DNA from: Gammaproteobacteria bacterium | GTDB lineage: Bacteria; Pseudomonadota; Gammaproteobacteria; JAABTG01 | Length of the DNA stretch: 64,000 bases | Reading direction: 5' to 3' | Assembly (NCBI GenBank): GCA_034522055.1 | Contig: JAXHLS010000002.1 | Span: forward strand, 1,674,001-1,738,000 | In this document: positions 34,822 through 44,821 of the stretch, one piece after another | Layout: the number at the start of each line of letters is the position of its first letter | Numbering within the stretch: the stretch's first letter is position 1 | Notes under the pieces: model-generated | Databases searched by the model: none | Told to the model about the DNA's origin: nothing | Seen by the model: the letters and a program-made list of their open reading frames with translations, nothing else | Position numbers and translations under genes: made by a program

Positions 34822-37043
34822 GCGTCCGGTACCGCCTTGCGGGCATGGGCCGCGAAGTCTTCGGCGTTCTTGAAACCGACCAGCCTGTAACCGCGCCGCT
34901 CCTCGCCGTCGGGGCCGAAGAACAGGATGGCCGGTGGTCCGAAGAGCTTGAATTCCTTCAGCAGCGCCTTGTCCTTCTCATCGTTGGGCGTGACGTCCGC
35001 CTTCAGCAGCACCACCCCCTCCAGGGCCTTCTGGACCTCGGGATCCGGCCAGGTGAAGCGCTCCAATTCGACACAACTGATGCACCAGTCGGCATAGAAG
35101 TCCAACATCACCGGCTTGCCCTGGGCCTGGGCCGCCTGAAGCTCCGCCTCCAGCCCGTCCACTCCCTTCACCTTGCGGAACTGCAGTCCCTGCTGTTGCG
35201 TGCCGCCACCGGGCCCGGAAGACGTCGCCCCGAGGCCCTTCAGGGGCTGGAACAGGTCGTTGTTGCCGCCTGACGCACCCACCAGCAACAACGCGCCGTA
35301 TACCAGCATCACCAGGCCGAGCCCCTTCCATAGCTTGCGGTAGCCGCTGGCGTCCTTGCCCAGGGGCTCCAGGGCGCCCATGTAGATGGCGGAGACGATG
35401 AACAGGGTCGCCCACAGCAGCATGATGATGACGCCGGGCAGTACCCGGTCCAGCAGGTACAGGGCGACGGCGAGCATCAGCACGCCGAAGACGTGCTTGA
35501 CCGCATTCATCCACGCCCCGGCCCGAGGCAGGACCTTGCCTTCCAGGGTGCCCATGGCCACCAGGGGCGCCCCCATGCCCATGCTGAGGGCGAACAGCGC
35601 GATGCCGCCGAGCACGGGATCCCCCTTCTGGCCGATGACGATGAGGGCGCCGGCCAGGGGTGGCGCTACGCAGGGTCCCACGATAAGGGCGGACAACAGG
35701 CCCATGATGGCCACACCGATGAGGCCGCCACCCTGCTGCCGGTTGCTGATCTCCGCCAGGCGCGCCTGCCAGCTGGCGGGGATCTGCAGGTCGTAGTAGC
35801 CGAACATGGACATGGACAGGGCCACGAACACCGCCGCGAAGGTGGTCAGGACCCAGGGGTTCTGTAGGGCGGCCTGGATGTTCGCCCCCGCCAGCCCCGC
35901 GATCACACCCGCCACGGTGTAGGTAAAGGCCATGGCCAGGACATAGACCAGGGACAGGGTGAAGGCCCGGCGCGTGGTGATCTGGCTGCCCTGGCCCACG
36001 ATGATGCCGGACAGGATCGGGATCATGGGGAACACACAGGGCGTGAAGGCGAGCAGCAGTCCGGCCACGAAGAAGGCCAGCACCGCCCATACGGGGCTCT
36101 CCTCCAGCAGGGTGGCGAGGCGATCCTGCTCCGCCACCGGTTGCTCTGCTGCCGCGGCCGCGGTCGGGGCGGCGGGCCCGGCCGCCGCGCCCACGTCGGC
36201 ACTGCCCGCCACGGTCACCGTCAGCTCCCGGGTGGCGGGGGGATAACAGATGCCGGCCTCGGCGCAGCCCTGGTAGCCCACCTTGAGGCGCAACTGGTCC
36301 TCGCCCGCGGGCATGCTCACGGGCAGCCTCGCCGCCACCTCGTCGTGGAATACGGCCACCTCGCCGAATGTGGGGTCCTCCTTCAACTCGCCCGGGGGCA
36401 GTTGTGCATCGCCAAGCAGAGCCCCGGCCGGCCCCAGGAGAGCGAACTGGAACTTGTCGCGATACAGGTAGTAGCCCTCGGCTATCTGCCAGCGGGCCTC
36501 CACCACGCCATCGCCCAGGGCATGGAGGGAGGGCCGGAAGGCCTCGTCGGGATGGAGGAACTCATTCGCCTCATCGTTGCCGAGGTCCAGGGGCAGCCGG
36601 GATACGGGGGGGGCCGCCGCCGCGGCGGGAACCACCTGATCGAGGAGGGTCTTCTGGGGGGGATAGCAGACACCGATGTCGGCACAGCCCTGACTGGTGA
36701 CCTCGAGGCTGAAGGCCTCGCCGGCGGCCCCTGACACGGGCAGATCCACGGCCACGGTATCGCGGTAGATCTCCATGCGGCCGAAGAACTCGTCATCGAT
36801 GACCTCGCCGCCGGGAAAGGTGGGCTGGCCGAGGGTGGCGTCACCCTTCTTGACGTCGAAGCGGAGCTTGTCGCGATAGAGGTAGTAGCCCTCCGCGATG
36901 CGCCATTCCAAGCGTACCCCCTCGGAGGTGGCCGCCGACTCGAGGCGGAAGGCCTGCTCCGGCATCAGCAGTTCCTCCCCGCCGCCCTGGGCCATGGCCG
37001 CCAGCGGGAAGAGGGCGAAGAACAGGTGGAGCCATTGATTCAT
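34818..37043 (-). CDS. dsbD: Thiol:disulfide interchange protein DsbD with two N-terminal domains
   Basis: DsbD moves electrons from cytoplasmic thioredoxin across the inner membrane to periplasmic thiol proteins. The protein is 741 residues, much longer than E. coli DsbD (565), because the periplasmic alpha domain is present twice. Both copies contain EGYYLYRDK and a Cys-pair segment (QGCADIGVCYPP, then QGCAEAGICYPP). The membrane domain follows with its Cys motifs (FTPCVFPMIP and VGPCVAPPLAG). The C-terminal thioredoxin domain has DWCISCVELE near residue 650. A signal peptide ends at about residue 18. It overlaps cutA upstream and the TlpA-like gene downstream, each by 4 bp. Confidence 0.95.
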   Translation of the reverse strand: MNQWLHLFFALFPLAAMAQGGGEELLMPEQAFRLESAATSEGVRLEWRIAEGYYLYRDKLRFDVKKGDATLGQPTFPGGEVIDDEFFGRMEIYRDTVAVDLPVSGAAGEAFSLEVTSQGCADIGVCYPPQKTLLDQVVPAAAAAPPVSRLPLDLGNDEANEFLHPDEAFRPSLHALGDGVVEARWQIAEGYYLYRDKFQFALLGPAGALLGDAQLPPGELKEDPTFGEVAVFHDEVAARLPVSMPAGEDQLRLKVGYQGCAEAGICYPPATRELTVTVAGSADVGAAAGPAAPTAAAAAEQPVAEQDRLATLLEESPVWAVLAFFVAGLLLAFTPCVFPMIPILSGIIVGQGSQITTRRAFTLSLVYVLAMAFTYTVAGVIAGLAGANIQAALQNPWVLTTFAAVFVALSMSMFGYYDLQIPASWQARLAEISNRQQGGGLIGVAIMGLLSALIVGPCVAPPLAGALIVIGQKGDPVLGGIALFALSMGMGAPLVAMGTLEGKVLPRAGAWMNAVKHVFGVLMLAVALYLLDRVLPGVIIMLLWATLFIVSAIYMGALEPLGKDASGYRKLWKGLGLVMLVYGALLLVGASGGNNDLFQPLKGLGATSSGPGGGTQQQGLQFRKVKGVDGLEAELQAAQAQGKPVMLDFYADWCISCVELERFTWPDPEVQKALEGVVLLKADVTPNDEKDKALLKEFKLFGPPAILFFGPDGEERRGYRLVGFKNAEDFAAHARKAVPDA

Positions 37044-37375
37044 TTATCATTCCTCAGCCAGTTGGCCATCCACTCCAGATAGGCCGGCAGACCGCCGTCC
37101 ACGTCCAGTTTCAGGATTTCCGGCACATCGTAGGGGTGGGCCTGCGTCAGGCGCTCGCACAGGTCATCGAAGCGGCCGCCATCGGTCTTGATGACCATGA
37201 GGACCTCTTCATCGTCCTCGATACGGCCCTGCCATTCGTAGACGGACCGGACGCCGGGGACGATATTGACGCAGGCCGCGAGACGGGACTCCACCAGCAT
37301 CCCCGCCAGGCGCCGGGCGGTGGCCTCATCGGGACCGGTACAGAGAACGATGGCCGGCTTGTATGGATCAGTCAT
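37040..37375 (-). CDS. cutA: Divalent-cation tolerance protein CutA
   Basis: CutA is a small trimeric PII-like protein linked to copper tolerance; its molecular role is not settled. The 111-residue product has the family blocks IVLCTGPDEATARRLA, ACVNIVPGVRSVYEWQG and HPYDVPEILKLDV. It is the first gene of a minus-strand unit with dsbD and the TlpA-like gene; the cutA-dsbD pairing is common in Proteobacteria. It diverges from fxsA. Confidence 0.95.
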   Translation of the reverse strand: MTDPYKPAIVLCTGPDEATARRLAGMLVESRLAACVNIVPGVRSVYEWQGRIEDDEEVLMVIKTDGGRFDDLCERLTQAHPYDVPEILKLDVDGGLPAYLEWMANWLRNDK

Positions 37376-37571
37376 GTCGGGTGTCCTGTTTGCCGCCCTG
37401 TTTGCCGGGATCGCGGTCGCAGCGCCGCCCCACGTTCCCGTTACAAGGTATTCCCCTGGCAGGGGGCGCGGGGCCGATGATGCAATACAGAGACGCGGCC
37501 GGGGCGGGAAAATTCCGTCCCCGACTTTACTTTGGGTTAAATGGCGGGGGTAGGGTACTGAAACCGCGCTC

Positions 37572-37605
37572 TTTTTCCCACCACCCGCAGATGGGGGTGG
37601 AAAAA
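37572..37605. other. Imperfect inverted repeat in cutA/fxsA gap
   Basis: TTTTTCCCACCACCC (37572-37586) faces GGGGGTGGAAAAA (37593-37605), giving a stem with two single-base bulges and a short loop. It lies between divergent genes, so a terminator role is unlikely; it may be an operator or a transcript leader structure. Nothing else is recognised in the 284 bp gap. Confidence 0.4.
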
Positions 37606-37659
37606 CCGGCGCGCCGGACTCATTTAATTATTTCTCGATTTCCTGTTAGGTTGCCAATC

Positions 37660-38109
37660 ATGCGCATCGGACGAATCCTTTTCCTGGCCTTTCTGCTCAT
37701 CCCCCTGCTCGAGATCTACCTGCTCATCCGCGTGGGCTCGGTCATCGGGGCATGGCCCACCATCCTCGCCGTGGTGGGCACGGCGGCGCTGGGGGCGTAT
37801 CTGGTGCGAACCCAGGGTCTCGCCACCCTGCGCCGCGCCCAGGCCTCCCTGGATGCCGGCCAGGCACCCGCCTTCGAGGTCTTCGAGGGCACCCTGCTGC
37901 TCATCGCCGGCGCCCTGCTCCTGACGCCCGGCTTCTTCACCGACGCCGTGGGTTTCCTGTTCTTGACGCCAGCTCTGCGGCGCCGGCTGTTCGCCACCAT
38001 CGCCTCCCGCATCACCGTGCGCCAGGGGGGCCCCGGAGGCCCGCAGGAGCGTGGCGGTGGCGGCCCGCGGGTCATAGAGGGTGAATACACCCGCGACGAT
38101 CCACCTTGA
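37660..38109 (+). CDS. fxsA: FxsA family membrane protein
   Basis: FxsA is a cytoplasmic-membrane protein; in E. coli its overproduction relieves F-plasmid exclusion of phage T7. The 149-residue product has the typical N-terminal pair of hydrophobic segments (LFLAFLLIPLLEIYLLIRVG and a second to about residue 48). GTLLLIAGALLLTPGFFTD follows, which is the family hallmark, and then a Gly/Arg-rich tail. It sits just before groESL, an arrangement seen in enterobacteria. The ATG at 37660 has only a weak ribosome-binding site (TTAGG). Confidence 0.92.
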   Translation: MRIGRILFLAFLLIPLLEIYLLIRVGSVIGAWPTILAVVGTAALGAYLVRTQGLATLRRAQASLDAGQAPAFEVFEGTLLLIAGALLLTPGFFTDAVGFLFLTPALRRRLFATIASRITVRQGGPGGPQERGGGGPRVIEGEYTRDDPP

Positions 38110-38342
38110 GCTTAAGCCCAGCGCGCCGTTATATCCCCAGGGGAAAGGGGAAAGGGGAAAGGGGAAAAGATTACCACCCGTGCGTCCGCTCTGCTGACGC
38201 CGAAACGGTGGATCCGCTGCGCCTTTTCAAACGGCCACTCCTCCCTGACCTTCCTCCTTTTCGCGTCATTTCGCGTCTTTCGCGGTTACGCTTTTAGTAG
38301 GTCGGGATTCATCCCGACATCCAGACTTGTTTCCTCTGCCCC
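38110..38342. repeat. fxsA/groES gap with heptamer tract and dispersed repeat
   Basis: No gene is seen here. GGGGAAA is repeated four times at 38140-38167. A plus-orientation copy of the dispersed TTTCGCG repeat lies at 38259-38288 (ending CGCGGTTA). The groESL promoter and CIRCE element follow. Confidence 0.75.
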
Positions 38343-38370
38343 TTGACTCTCGTGCATTCGCCCCTATTAT
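38343..38370 (+). promoter_or_regulatory. groESL sigma70-type promoter
   Basis: TTGACT (38343-38348) and TATTAT (38365-38370) are separated by 16 bp. The -10 end overlaps the first base of the CIRCE operator, so a bound repressor would block transcription. This is the vegetative-promoter plus CIRCE layout rather than a sigma32-type promoter. Confidence 0.75.
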
Positions 38371-38396
38371 TAGCACTCACCTAAGGCGGGTGCTAA
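38370..38396 (+). promoter_or_regulatory. CIRCE operator (HrcA-binding) upstream of groES
   Basis: TTAGCACTC (38370-38378), a 9 bp spacer, and GGGTGCTAA (38388-38396) match the CIRCE consensus TTAGCACTC-N9-GAGTGCTAA with one mismatch. This indicates heat-labile HrcA repression of groESL. hrcA itself is not in the window. Confidence 0.92.
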
Positions 38397-38448
38397 CAAG
38401 CGCCCTCGAAGTGTCCCATTTAAAACGTTTTGCGAGGAGAATCCTTCT

Positions 38449-38739
38449 ATGAATCTACGCCCGTTGCATGACCGTGTGATCGTCAAGCGCACGGAAGAAG
38501 AACGCACCACCCCCGGGGGCATCGTGATCCCCGACAGCGCCGCCGAGAAACCCATCAAGGGCGAGATCATCGCCGCCGGCAACGGCAAGCTCCAGGACAG
38601 TGGCGAAATCCGCCCCCTGGACGTGAAGGTGGGTGACAAAGTGCTGTTCGGCAAGTACTCCGGCACCGAGGTGAAGGTAGACGGCGACGATCTGCTGGTG
38701 ATGCGCGAAGACGACATTATGGCCGTGATCGAGGGCTGA
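38449..38739 (+). CDS. groES: Co-chaperonin GroES
   Basis: GroES is the heptameric lid of the GroEL folding chamber. The 96-residue product has the family pattern: [14 protein letters not shown], the mobile loop around [16 protein letters not shown] with the GGIV anchor, and the C-terminal strand [24 protein letters not shown] upstream of the ATG is a strong ribosome-binding site. It is followed by groEL after 59 bp. Expression is probably controlled by the CIRCE element 53-79 bp upstream. Confidence 0.98.
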   Translation: MNLRPLHDRVIVKRTEEERTTPGGIVIPDSAAEKPIKGEIIAAGNGKLQDSGEIRPLDVKVGDKVLFGKYSGTEVKVDGDDLLVMREDDIMAVIEG

Positions 38740-38789
38740 ACGCCCCGTCGACCCGGTTGCTAACGAACACAGAGAATTCAGCGAGGTAA

Positions 38790-40475
<1,686 letters not shown>

Positions 40476-40502
40476 TCGCCCCACCGTCCCACCAAGACAG
40501 TG

Positions 40503-40529
40503 AGCCCCGCTTCGGCGGGGCTTTTTTTT
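40503..40529 (+). terminator. Rho-independent terminator after groEL
   Basis: AGCCCCGC pairs with GCGGGGCT around a stable TTCG tetraloop and is followed by a run of eight T. It ends the groESL transcript 28 bp after the groEL stop. Confidence 0.92.
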
Positions 40530-40613
40530 GGGTTTGAGTTCCCCTGGTTTGAGTTCGCCTGGGGGATGTGCTGTGATGCCACCCGCCCGACGCCACCCTC
40601 ATCCCGCTCATCG

Positions 40614-43481
40614 ATGCCGACTCCCCCCCTACCCGAGACCCTGCGTGCCATCGGCGAAGAGTCCTGGCACGCGTTCCTGAGTGCCGCCGGCGAGCAGGGT
40701 GGCGGCGCCGCGGCCTGGGCCGAGGAGGGCACCCGGGTTTTCGCCTTGAGCGATTTCGTCGCCCGGGTGGCGGCGGCCAAGCCCCAGGTGGTGAGCGAAC
40801 TCATGGCCTCCGGAGACCTGGAGCGGGACTACTCGTCCGAGGAATTCGGGCGCCGCACCGCCGCCGCCCTGGCCGCTGCCGCGGACGAGGCCGCGCTCAT
40901 CGACGCCCTGCGCCAACTGCGACGGCGGGAGATGGTGCGCATCGCCTGGCGGGACCTGGCGGGGCGCGCGGAATTGCGAACCACCATGACGGAGCTGTCG
41001 CGTTTCGCTGAGGCGGTGGTGGAACACACCCTGGAGCGCCTCCACCAGTGGCAGGGCGCGAAATATGGGGAACCCCTGGACGGGGCCGGCCGCAGCCAGT
41101 CCCTGGTGGTGGTGGCCATGGGCAAGCTGGGGGCGGGCGAGCTCAATTTCTCCTCCGACATCGACCTCATCTTCGCCTTCCCCAGGGATGGCGAGACTGT
41201 GGGTGGGCGGCGTGCCATCAGCCACCAGGAGTTCTTCATCCGCCTCGGCCAGCGGCTCATCCACGTCCTCACCACCCCCACCCCCGACGGCTTCGTATTC
41301 CGCGTGGACATGCGCCTGCGCCCCTTCGGCGCCAGCGGGCCGCTGGCGGTGTCCTTCGACGCCATGGAAGAGTACTACCAGAACCACGGCCGGGACTGGG
41401 AGCGCTACGCCTGGATCAAGGCCCGCCCCGTCGCCGGCGACGCGGCGGCGCGGGAACAGCTGATGGCGGCGTTGCGGCCCTTCGTCTACCGCCGATATTT
41501 GGACTACGGGGCCTACCAGGCACTGCGGGACATGAAGGCCCTGGTGGACCAGGAGGTGCGACGCAAGGGACTGGACCAGAACATCAAGATCGGGCGCGGC
41601 GGCATCCGCTCCATCGAGTTCATCGGCCAGGCCTTCCAGCTCATCCGCGGCGGCCGGGACACCGTCCTCCAGGAGCCGGCCCTCTGCACCGTGCTGGACC
41701 TCCTGGCCGCCCAGGGGCTGCTGCCCGCCGATGTGGTGGCCGGCCTGCAGGAGGCCTATGCCTTCCTGCGCAACACCGAGCATCGCCTCCAGGAGGCCGA
41801 CGATCGCCAGACCCAGGCCCTGCCCCAGGACGACCTCGGTCGGGCGCGTCTGGCCGCGGCCATGGGCTACGAAGGCTGGGCCACTTTTTTACAGGCCCTG
41901 GATGGGCACCGCGACTTCGTCGAAGGCTGTTTCGGCGATGTCTTCACCGCCCCGGACGAAGAGGAGCCGGAGGCGATCAGCCCCCTGCGGGCCCTGTGGG
42001 AGGCGGACCCACCCCACGGCGAAGCGGCAGAAACTCTGCTGCGGGGCAGGGGCTACGACGATCCCGGCGCGGCCCTGGGGCGGCTGCGCGCCCTCAAAGA
42101 GAGCTATGCGGTGCGCGCCATGTCGGCTCAGGGGCGCCGGCGCCTCGACCGTCTCGTGCCGCTGGTGCTCGAGGCCGCCGGTGCACACGCCAACCCCCAG
42201 ACCACCCTGGCGCGGTTGCTGGACCTGGTCCAGGCCGTAGCCCGGCGCAGCGTCTACATTGCATTGCTGGCGGAACACCCGGTGGCCTTCGAGCAGCTGG
42301 TGAAGCTGTGCTCCTCCAGCCCGTGGATCTCCGCCCACATCACCCGCTTTCCCATCCTGCTCGACGAACTTCTCGATCCACGCACCCTGTACAACCCTCC
42401 GGACCGCGAAGGCCTGACCCAGGAACTGGCCCTGCTCATGGACAACGTGGCGCCGGGGGACACCGAGCAGGAGATGGACACCCTGCGCCTCTACGGTCAG
42501 ACCAATGTCCTGCGGGTGGCGGCGGCGGACATCGCCGGGGTGCTGCCCCTGATGAAAGTGAGTGATCACTTGAGCGATATCGCCGAGGTCATCCTGGACA
42601 CCTGCCTGAAGCTGGCCTGGCGGGATACTACGCGGCGCCACGGCGTGCCCACCTGCGTGGTGGACGGCGAGCGCCGGGAGGCGGGATTTCTCATCGTCGC
42701 CTACGGCAAGCTGGGGGGGTTGGAACTGGGCTACGGCTCGGACCTGGACCTCGTGTTCCTCCACGGCAGCGCGGGCACGGCGCAGCACACCGATGGTGCC
42801 AAACAGACGGACAACGACACCTTCTTCGCCCGCCTGGGTAAACGCCTCACCCACCTGCTCACCACCCACACCGCCGCCGGCACCCTCTACGAGGTGGACC
42901 TGCGGCTGCGGCCCAGCGGCGCCTCGGGCCTGCTGGTGGGCGCCATGGAGGCCTTCGCGGACTATCAGCGCCGACGTGCCTGGACCTGGGAACACCAGGC
43001 CCTGGTAAGGGCCCGGCCGGTGGTGGGAGACGCCCACCTGCGGGAGCGCTTCGAGGCCATCCGCCGCGAGGTGCTGTGCCAGCCGCGGGAGCCCAAGGCC
43101 CTGCAGCTGGAGGTGCGCGAGATGCGCGAGCGCATGCGCCGGGAACTCGCCAAAGGCACCGCCGAACTGTTCGATCTGAAGCAGGATCGCGGTGGCATTG
43201 CGGATATCGAGTTTATGGTACAGTACGGTGTTTTGCTGTGGGCCGCCACGCACCCGGCGGTGGTCCGCCATACTGACAACATCCGCATCCTCGAGGCCTT
43301 CTCCGCGCAGGGCCTGATGCCGGCCGCGGATGTCGGGTTGCTGGCGGATGCCTACCGCGCATACCGGGGCCGCGGCCACCGTTGCGCACTGGCGCAGGTA
43401 CCCGCCCTCGTGCCCCACGTGGAGTTCCAGGGCTATGCCGCAGGCGTCGCCGCCCTCTGGGAACGGATGATGGAGGCCTGA
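40614..43481 (+). CDS. glnE: Bifunctional glutamine synthetase adenylyltransferase/deadenylase
   Basis: GlnE adds and removes AMP on glutamine synthetase in response to PII and glutamine. The 955-residue protein has two nucleotidyltransferase domains joined by a regulatory helical region. The N-terminal (deadenylylating) domain shows SSDIDLIF near residue 180. The C-terminal (adenylylating) domain shows GSDLDLVF near residue 708. RPFGASGPLAVSF and RPSGASGLLVG are the paired catalytic segments. The E. coli protein has 946 residues. The ATG at 40614 was chosen after rejecting an in-frame start inside the groEL terminator region. ilvE follows. Confidence 0.96.
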   Translation: MPTPPLPETLRAIGEESWHAFLSAAGEQGGGAAAWAEEGTRVFALSDFVARVAAAKPQVVSELMASGDLERDYSSEEFGRRTAAALAAAADEAALIDALRQLRRREMVRIAWRDLAGRAELRTTMTELSRFAEAVVEHTLERLHQWQGAKYGEPLDGAGRSQSLVVVAMGKLGAGELNFSSDIDLIFAFPRDGETVGGRRAISHQEFFIRLGQRLIHVLTTPTPDGFVFRVDMRLRPFGASGPLAVSFDAMEEYYQNHGRDWERYAWIKARPVAGDAAAREQLMAALRPFVYRRYLDYGAYQALRDMKALVDQEVRRKGLDQNIKIGRGGIRSIEFIGQAFQLIRGGRDTVLQEPALCTVLDLLAAQGLLPADVVAGLQEAYAFLRNTEHRLQEADDRQTQALPQDDLGRARLAAAMGYEGWATFLQALDGHRDFVEGCFGDVFTAPDEEEPEAISPLRALWEADPPHGEAAETLLRGRGYDDPGAALGRLRALKESYAVRAMSAQGRRRLDRLVPLVLEAAGAHANPQTTLARLLDLVQAVARRSVYIALLAEHPVAFEQLVKLCSSSPWISAHITRFPILLDELLDPRTLYNPPDREGLTQELALLMDNVAPGDTEQEMDTLRLYGQTNVLRVAAADIAGVLPLMKVSDHLSDIAEVILDTCLKLAWRDTTRRHGVPTCVVDGERREAGFLIVAYGKLGGLELGYGSDLDLVFLHGSAGTAQHTDGAKQTDNDTFFARLGKRLTHLLTTHTAAGTLYEVDLRLRPSGASGLLVGAMEAFADYQRRRAWTWEHQALVRARPVVGDAHLRERFEAIRREVLCQPREPKALQLEVREMRERMRRELAKGTAELFDLKQDRGGIADIEFMVQYGVLLWAATHPAVVRHTDNIRILEAFSAQGLMPAADVGLLADAYRAYRGRGHRCALAQVPALVPHVEFQGYAAGVAALWERMMEA

Positions 43482-43562
43482 GCCCTTGCCGGGTGATGTC
43501 CTTCCCGCCGGGGCGTTTGGTGAACCGCTTTGACTGCAACAGAGATTCTGGGGAATGACGAC

Positions 43563-44501
43563 ATGACGATGGACGACCGCGACGGCGTCATCTGGTACGA
43601 CGGTGAGATGGTCCCCTGGCGGGAGGCCAAGACCCATGTCCTCACCCACACCCTGCACTACGGCCTCGGGGTCTTCGAGGGGGTGCGGGCCTATCACGCC
43701 GACCAGGGCACCGCCATCTTCCGCCTCGACGCCCACACCCGGCGCCTCTTCAACTCGGCCAAGATCCTCAACCTCGTCATCCCCTACGAGCCCGAGGAGA
43801 TCAACGAGGCCCAGCGCCGGGCGGTGGCGGAGAACGGCCTGGATTCCGCCTATATCCGCCCCATGTGCTTCCTCGGCTCCGAAGGCATGGGCCTGCGTGC
43901 CGACGGCCTCAAGCTCCACACCATCGTGGCGGCCTGGGAGTGGGGCGCCTACCTGGGCGCTGAGAGCATCGAGCGGGGGATCCGGGTACGCACCTCGTCG
44001 TTCACCCGCCACCACGTGAACATCACCATGTGCAAGGCCAAGGCCAACGGCAATTACATGAACTCCATGCTGGCCCTCCACGAGGCTCTGGCCTGCGGTT
44101 GCGACGAGGCCATGCTGCTGGACAACGAGGGCTATGTCGCCGAGGGCAGCGGCGAGAATATCTTCCTGGTGCGGGACGGCATCATCTACACCCCGGACCT
44201 CACCTCGGCCCTCGAAGGCATCACCCGGGACACTGTGATGTCTCTGGCCCGCGACATGGGCTACGAGATCCGCGAGAAGCGCATCACCCGCGACGAGGTC
44301 TATATCGCCGACGAGGCCTTCTTCACCGGCACCGCGGCGGAGGTGACCCCCATCCGGGAAGTGGACGGACGAACCATAGGCAACAAAAAGCAAGGGAGCA
44401 ACAACGGCCGCGGACCCATCACCGAACGCCTCCAGGCCAAGTATTTCGACGTGGTCCACGGCCGCGACCCCGCCCATACGGGCTGGCTGACGCCGGTCTG
44501 A
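43563..44501 (+). CDS. ilvE: Branched-chain amino acid aminotransferase
   Basis: IlvE makes leucine, isoleucine and valine from their keto acids using PLP. The 312-residue protein shows VIWYDGEMVPW, HYGLGVFEGVRAY, the PLP lysine region CKAKANGNYMNSMLA, and EGSGENIFLV. TSALEGITRDTVM and EAFFTGTAAEVTPI are further family blocks. The fold-type IV enzyme and its size are typical. The start was set at ATG 43563 (GGGGA 8 bp upstream); a TTG at 43530 and an ATG two codons later are alternatives. It follows glnE by 81 bp and precedes a small zinc-finger gene, a common gammaproteobacterial order. Confidence 0.95.
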   Translation: MTMDDRDGVIWYDGEMVPWREAKTHVLTHTLHYGLGVFEGVRAYHADQGTAIFRLDAHTRRLFNSAKILNLVIPYEPEEINEAQRRAVAENGLDSAYIRPMCFLGSEGMGLRADGLKLHTIVAAWEWGAYLGAESIERGIRVRTSSFTRHHVNITMCKAKANGNYMNSMLALHEALACGCDEAMLLDNEGYVAEGSGENIFLVRDGIIYTPDLTSALEGITRDTVMSLARDMGYEIREKRITRDEVYIADEAFFTGTAAEVTPIREVDGRTIGNKKQGSNNGRGPITERLQAKYFDVVHGRDPAHTGWLTPV

Positions 44502-44565
44502 GCTCGCGCCGCCACGCCCATCCTTGCGATTTTCATCAACGAAGGTGTTATGGGAGATTGCCAGC

Positions 44566-44766
44566 GTGACCCAAGCAGAAGCATCCCGCAACAAGGCCGC
44601 CCCAGCGGCCGCACCCACCGCCATCAAGCGCCGGGACCTGCCTCTGTCCTGCCCCCTGCCCGATGCGCCGGTGTGGAATCAGCATCCCAAGGTCTACCTG
44701 CCCATCGAGAACAATGGCCACGCCAAGTGCCCCTACTGCGGGGCAGAATTCGTCCTCGAGGACTGA
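44566..44766 (+). CDS. CHCC-type zinc-finger protein
   Basis: This 66-residue protein has an Ala-rich N-terminus and a compact zinc-finger of the CHCC type. Likely ligands are C29, H40, C55 and C58 (the last two in KCPYCGAEF). The family is related to the mitochondrial complex I subunit NDUFS6, but the bacterial members have no settled function. GTG at 44566 is the best start, with GGGAG about 10 bp upstream; in-frame ATGs farther upstream would overlap non-conserved sequence. It is commonly found between ilvE and LPS glycosyltransferase genes, as here. Confidence 0.88.
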   Translation: MTQAEASRNKAAPAAAPTAIKRRDLPLSCPLPDAPVWNQHPKVYLPIENNGHAKCPYCGAEFVLED

Positions 44767-44821
44767 GCGGCCGTCCGCAGTTGCCGCATCGCCACCGGCA
44801 AGCCACGCCCTGCGGTGGACT

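Noticed and set aside
37572-37605. Rho-independent terminator
   Set aside because: It lies between divergent genes, has bulges, and is followed by A-rich rather than T-rich sequence in the relevant direction.
41889-44627. 912-codon minus-strand open frame opposite glnE and ilvE
   Set aside because: It is a shadow frame. Both sense proteins are conserved and full length.
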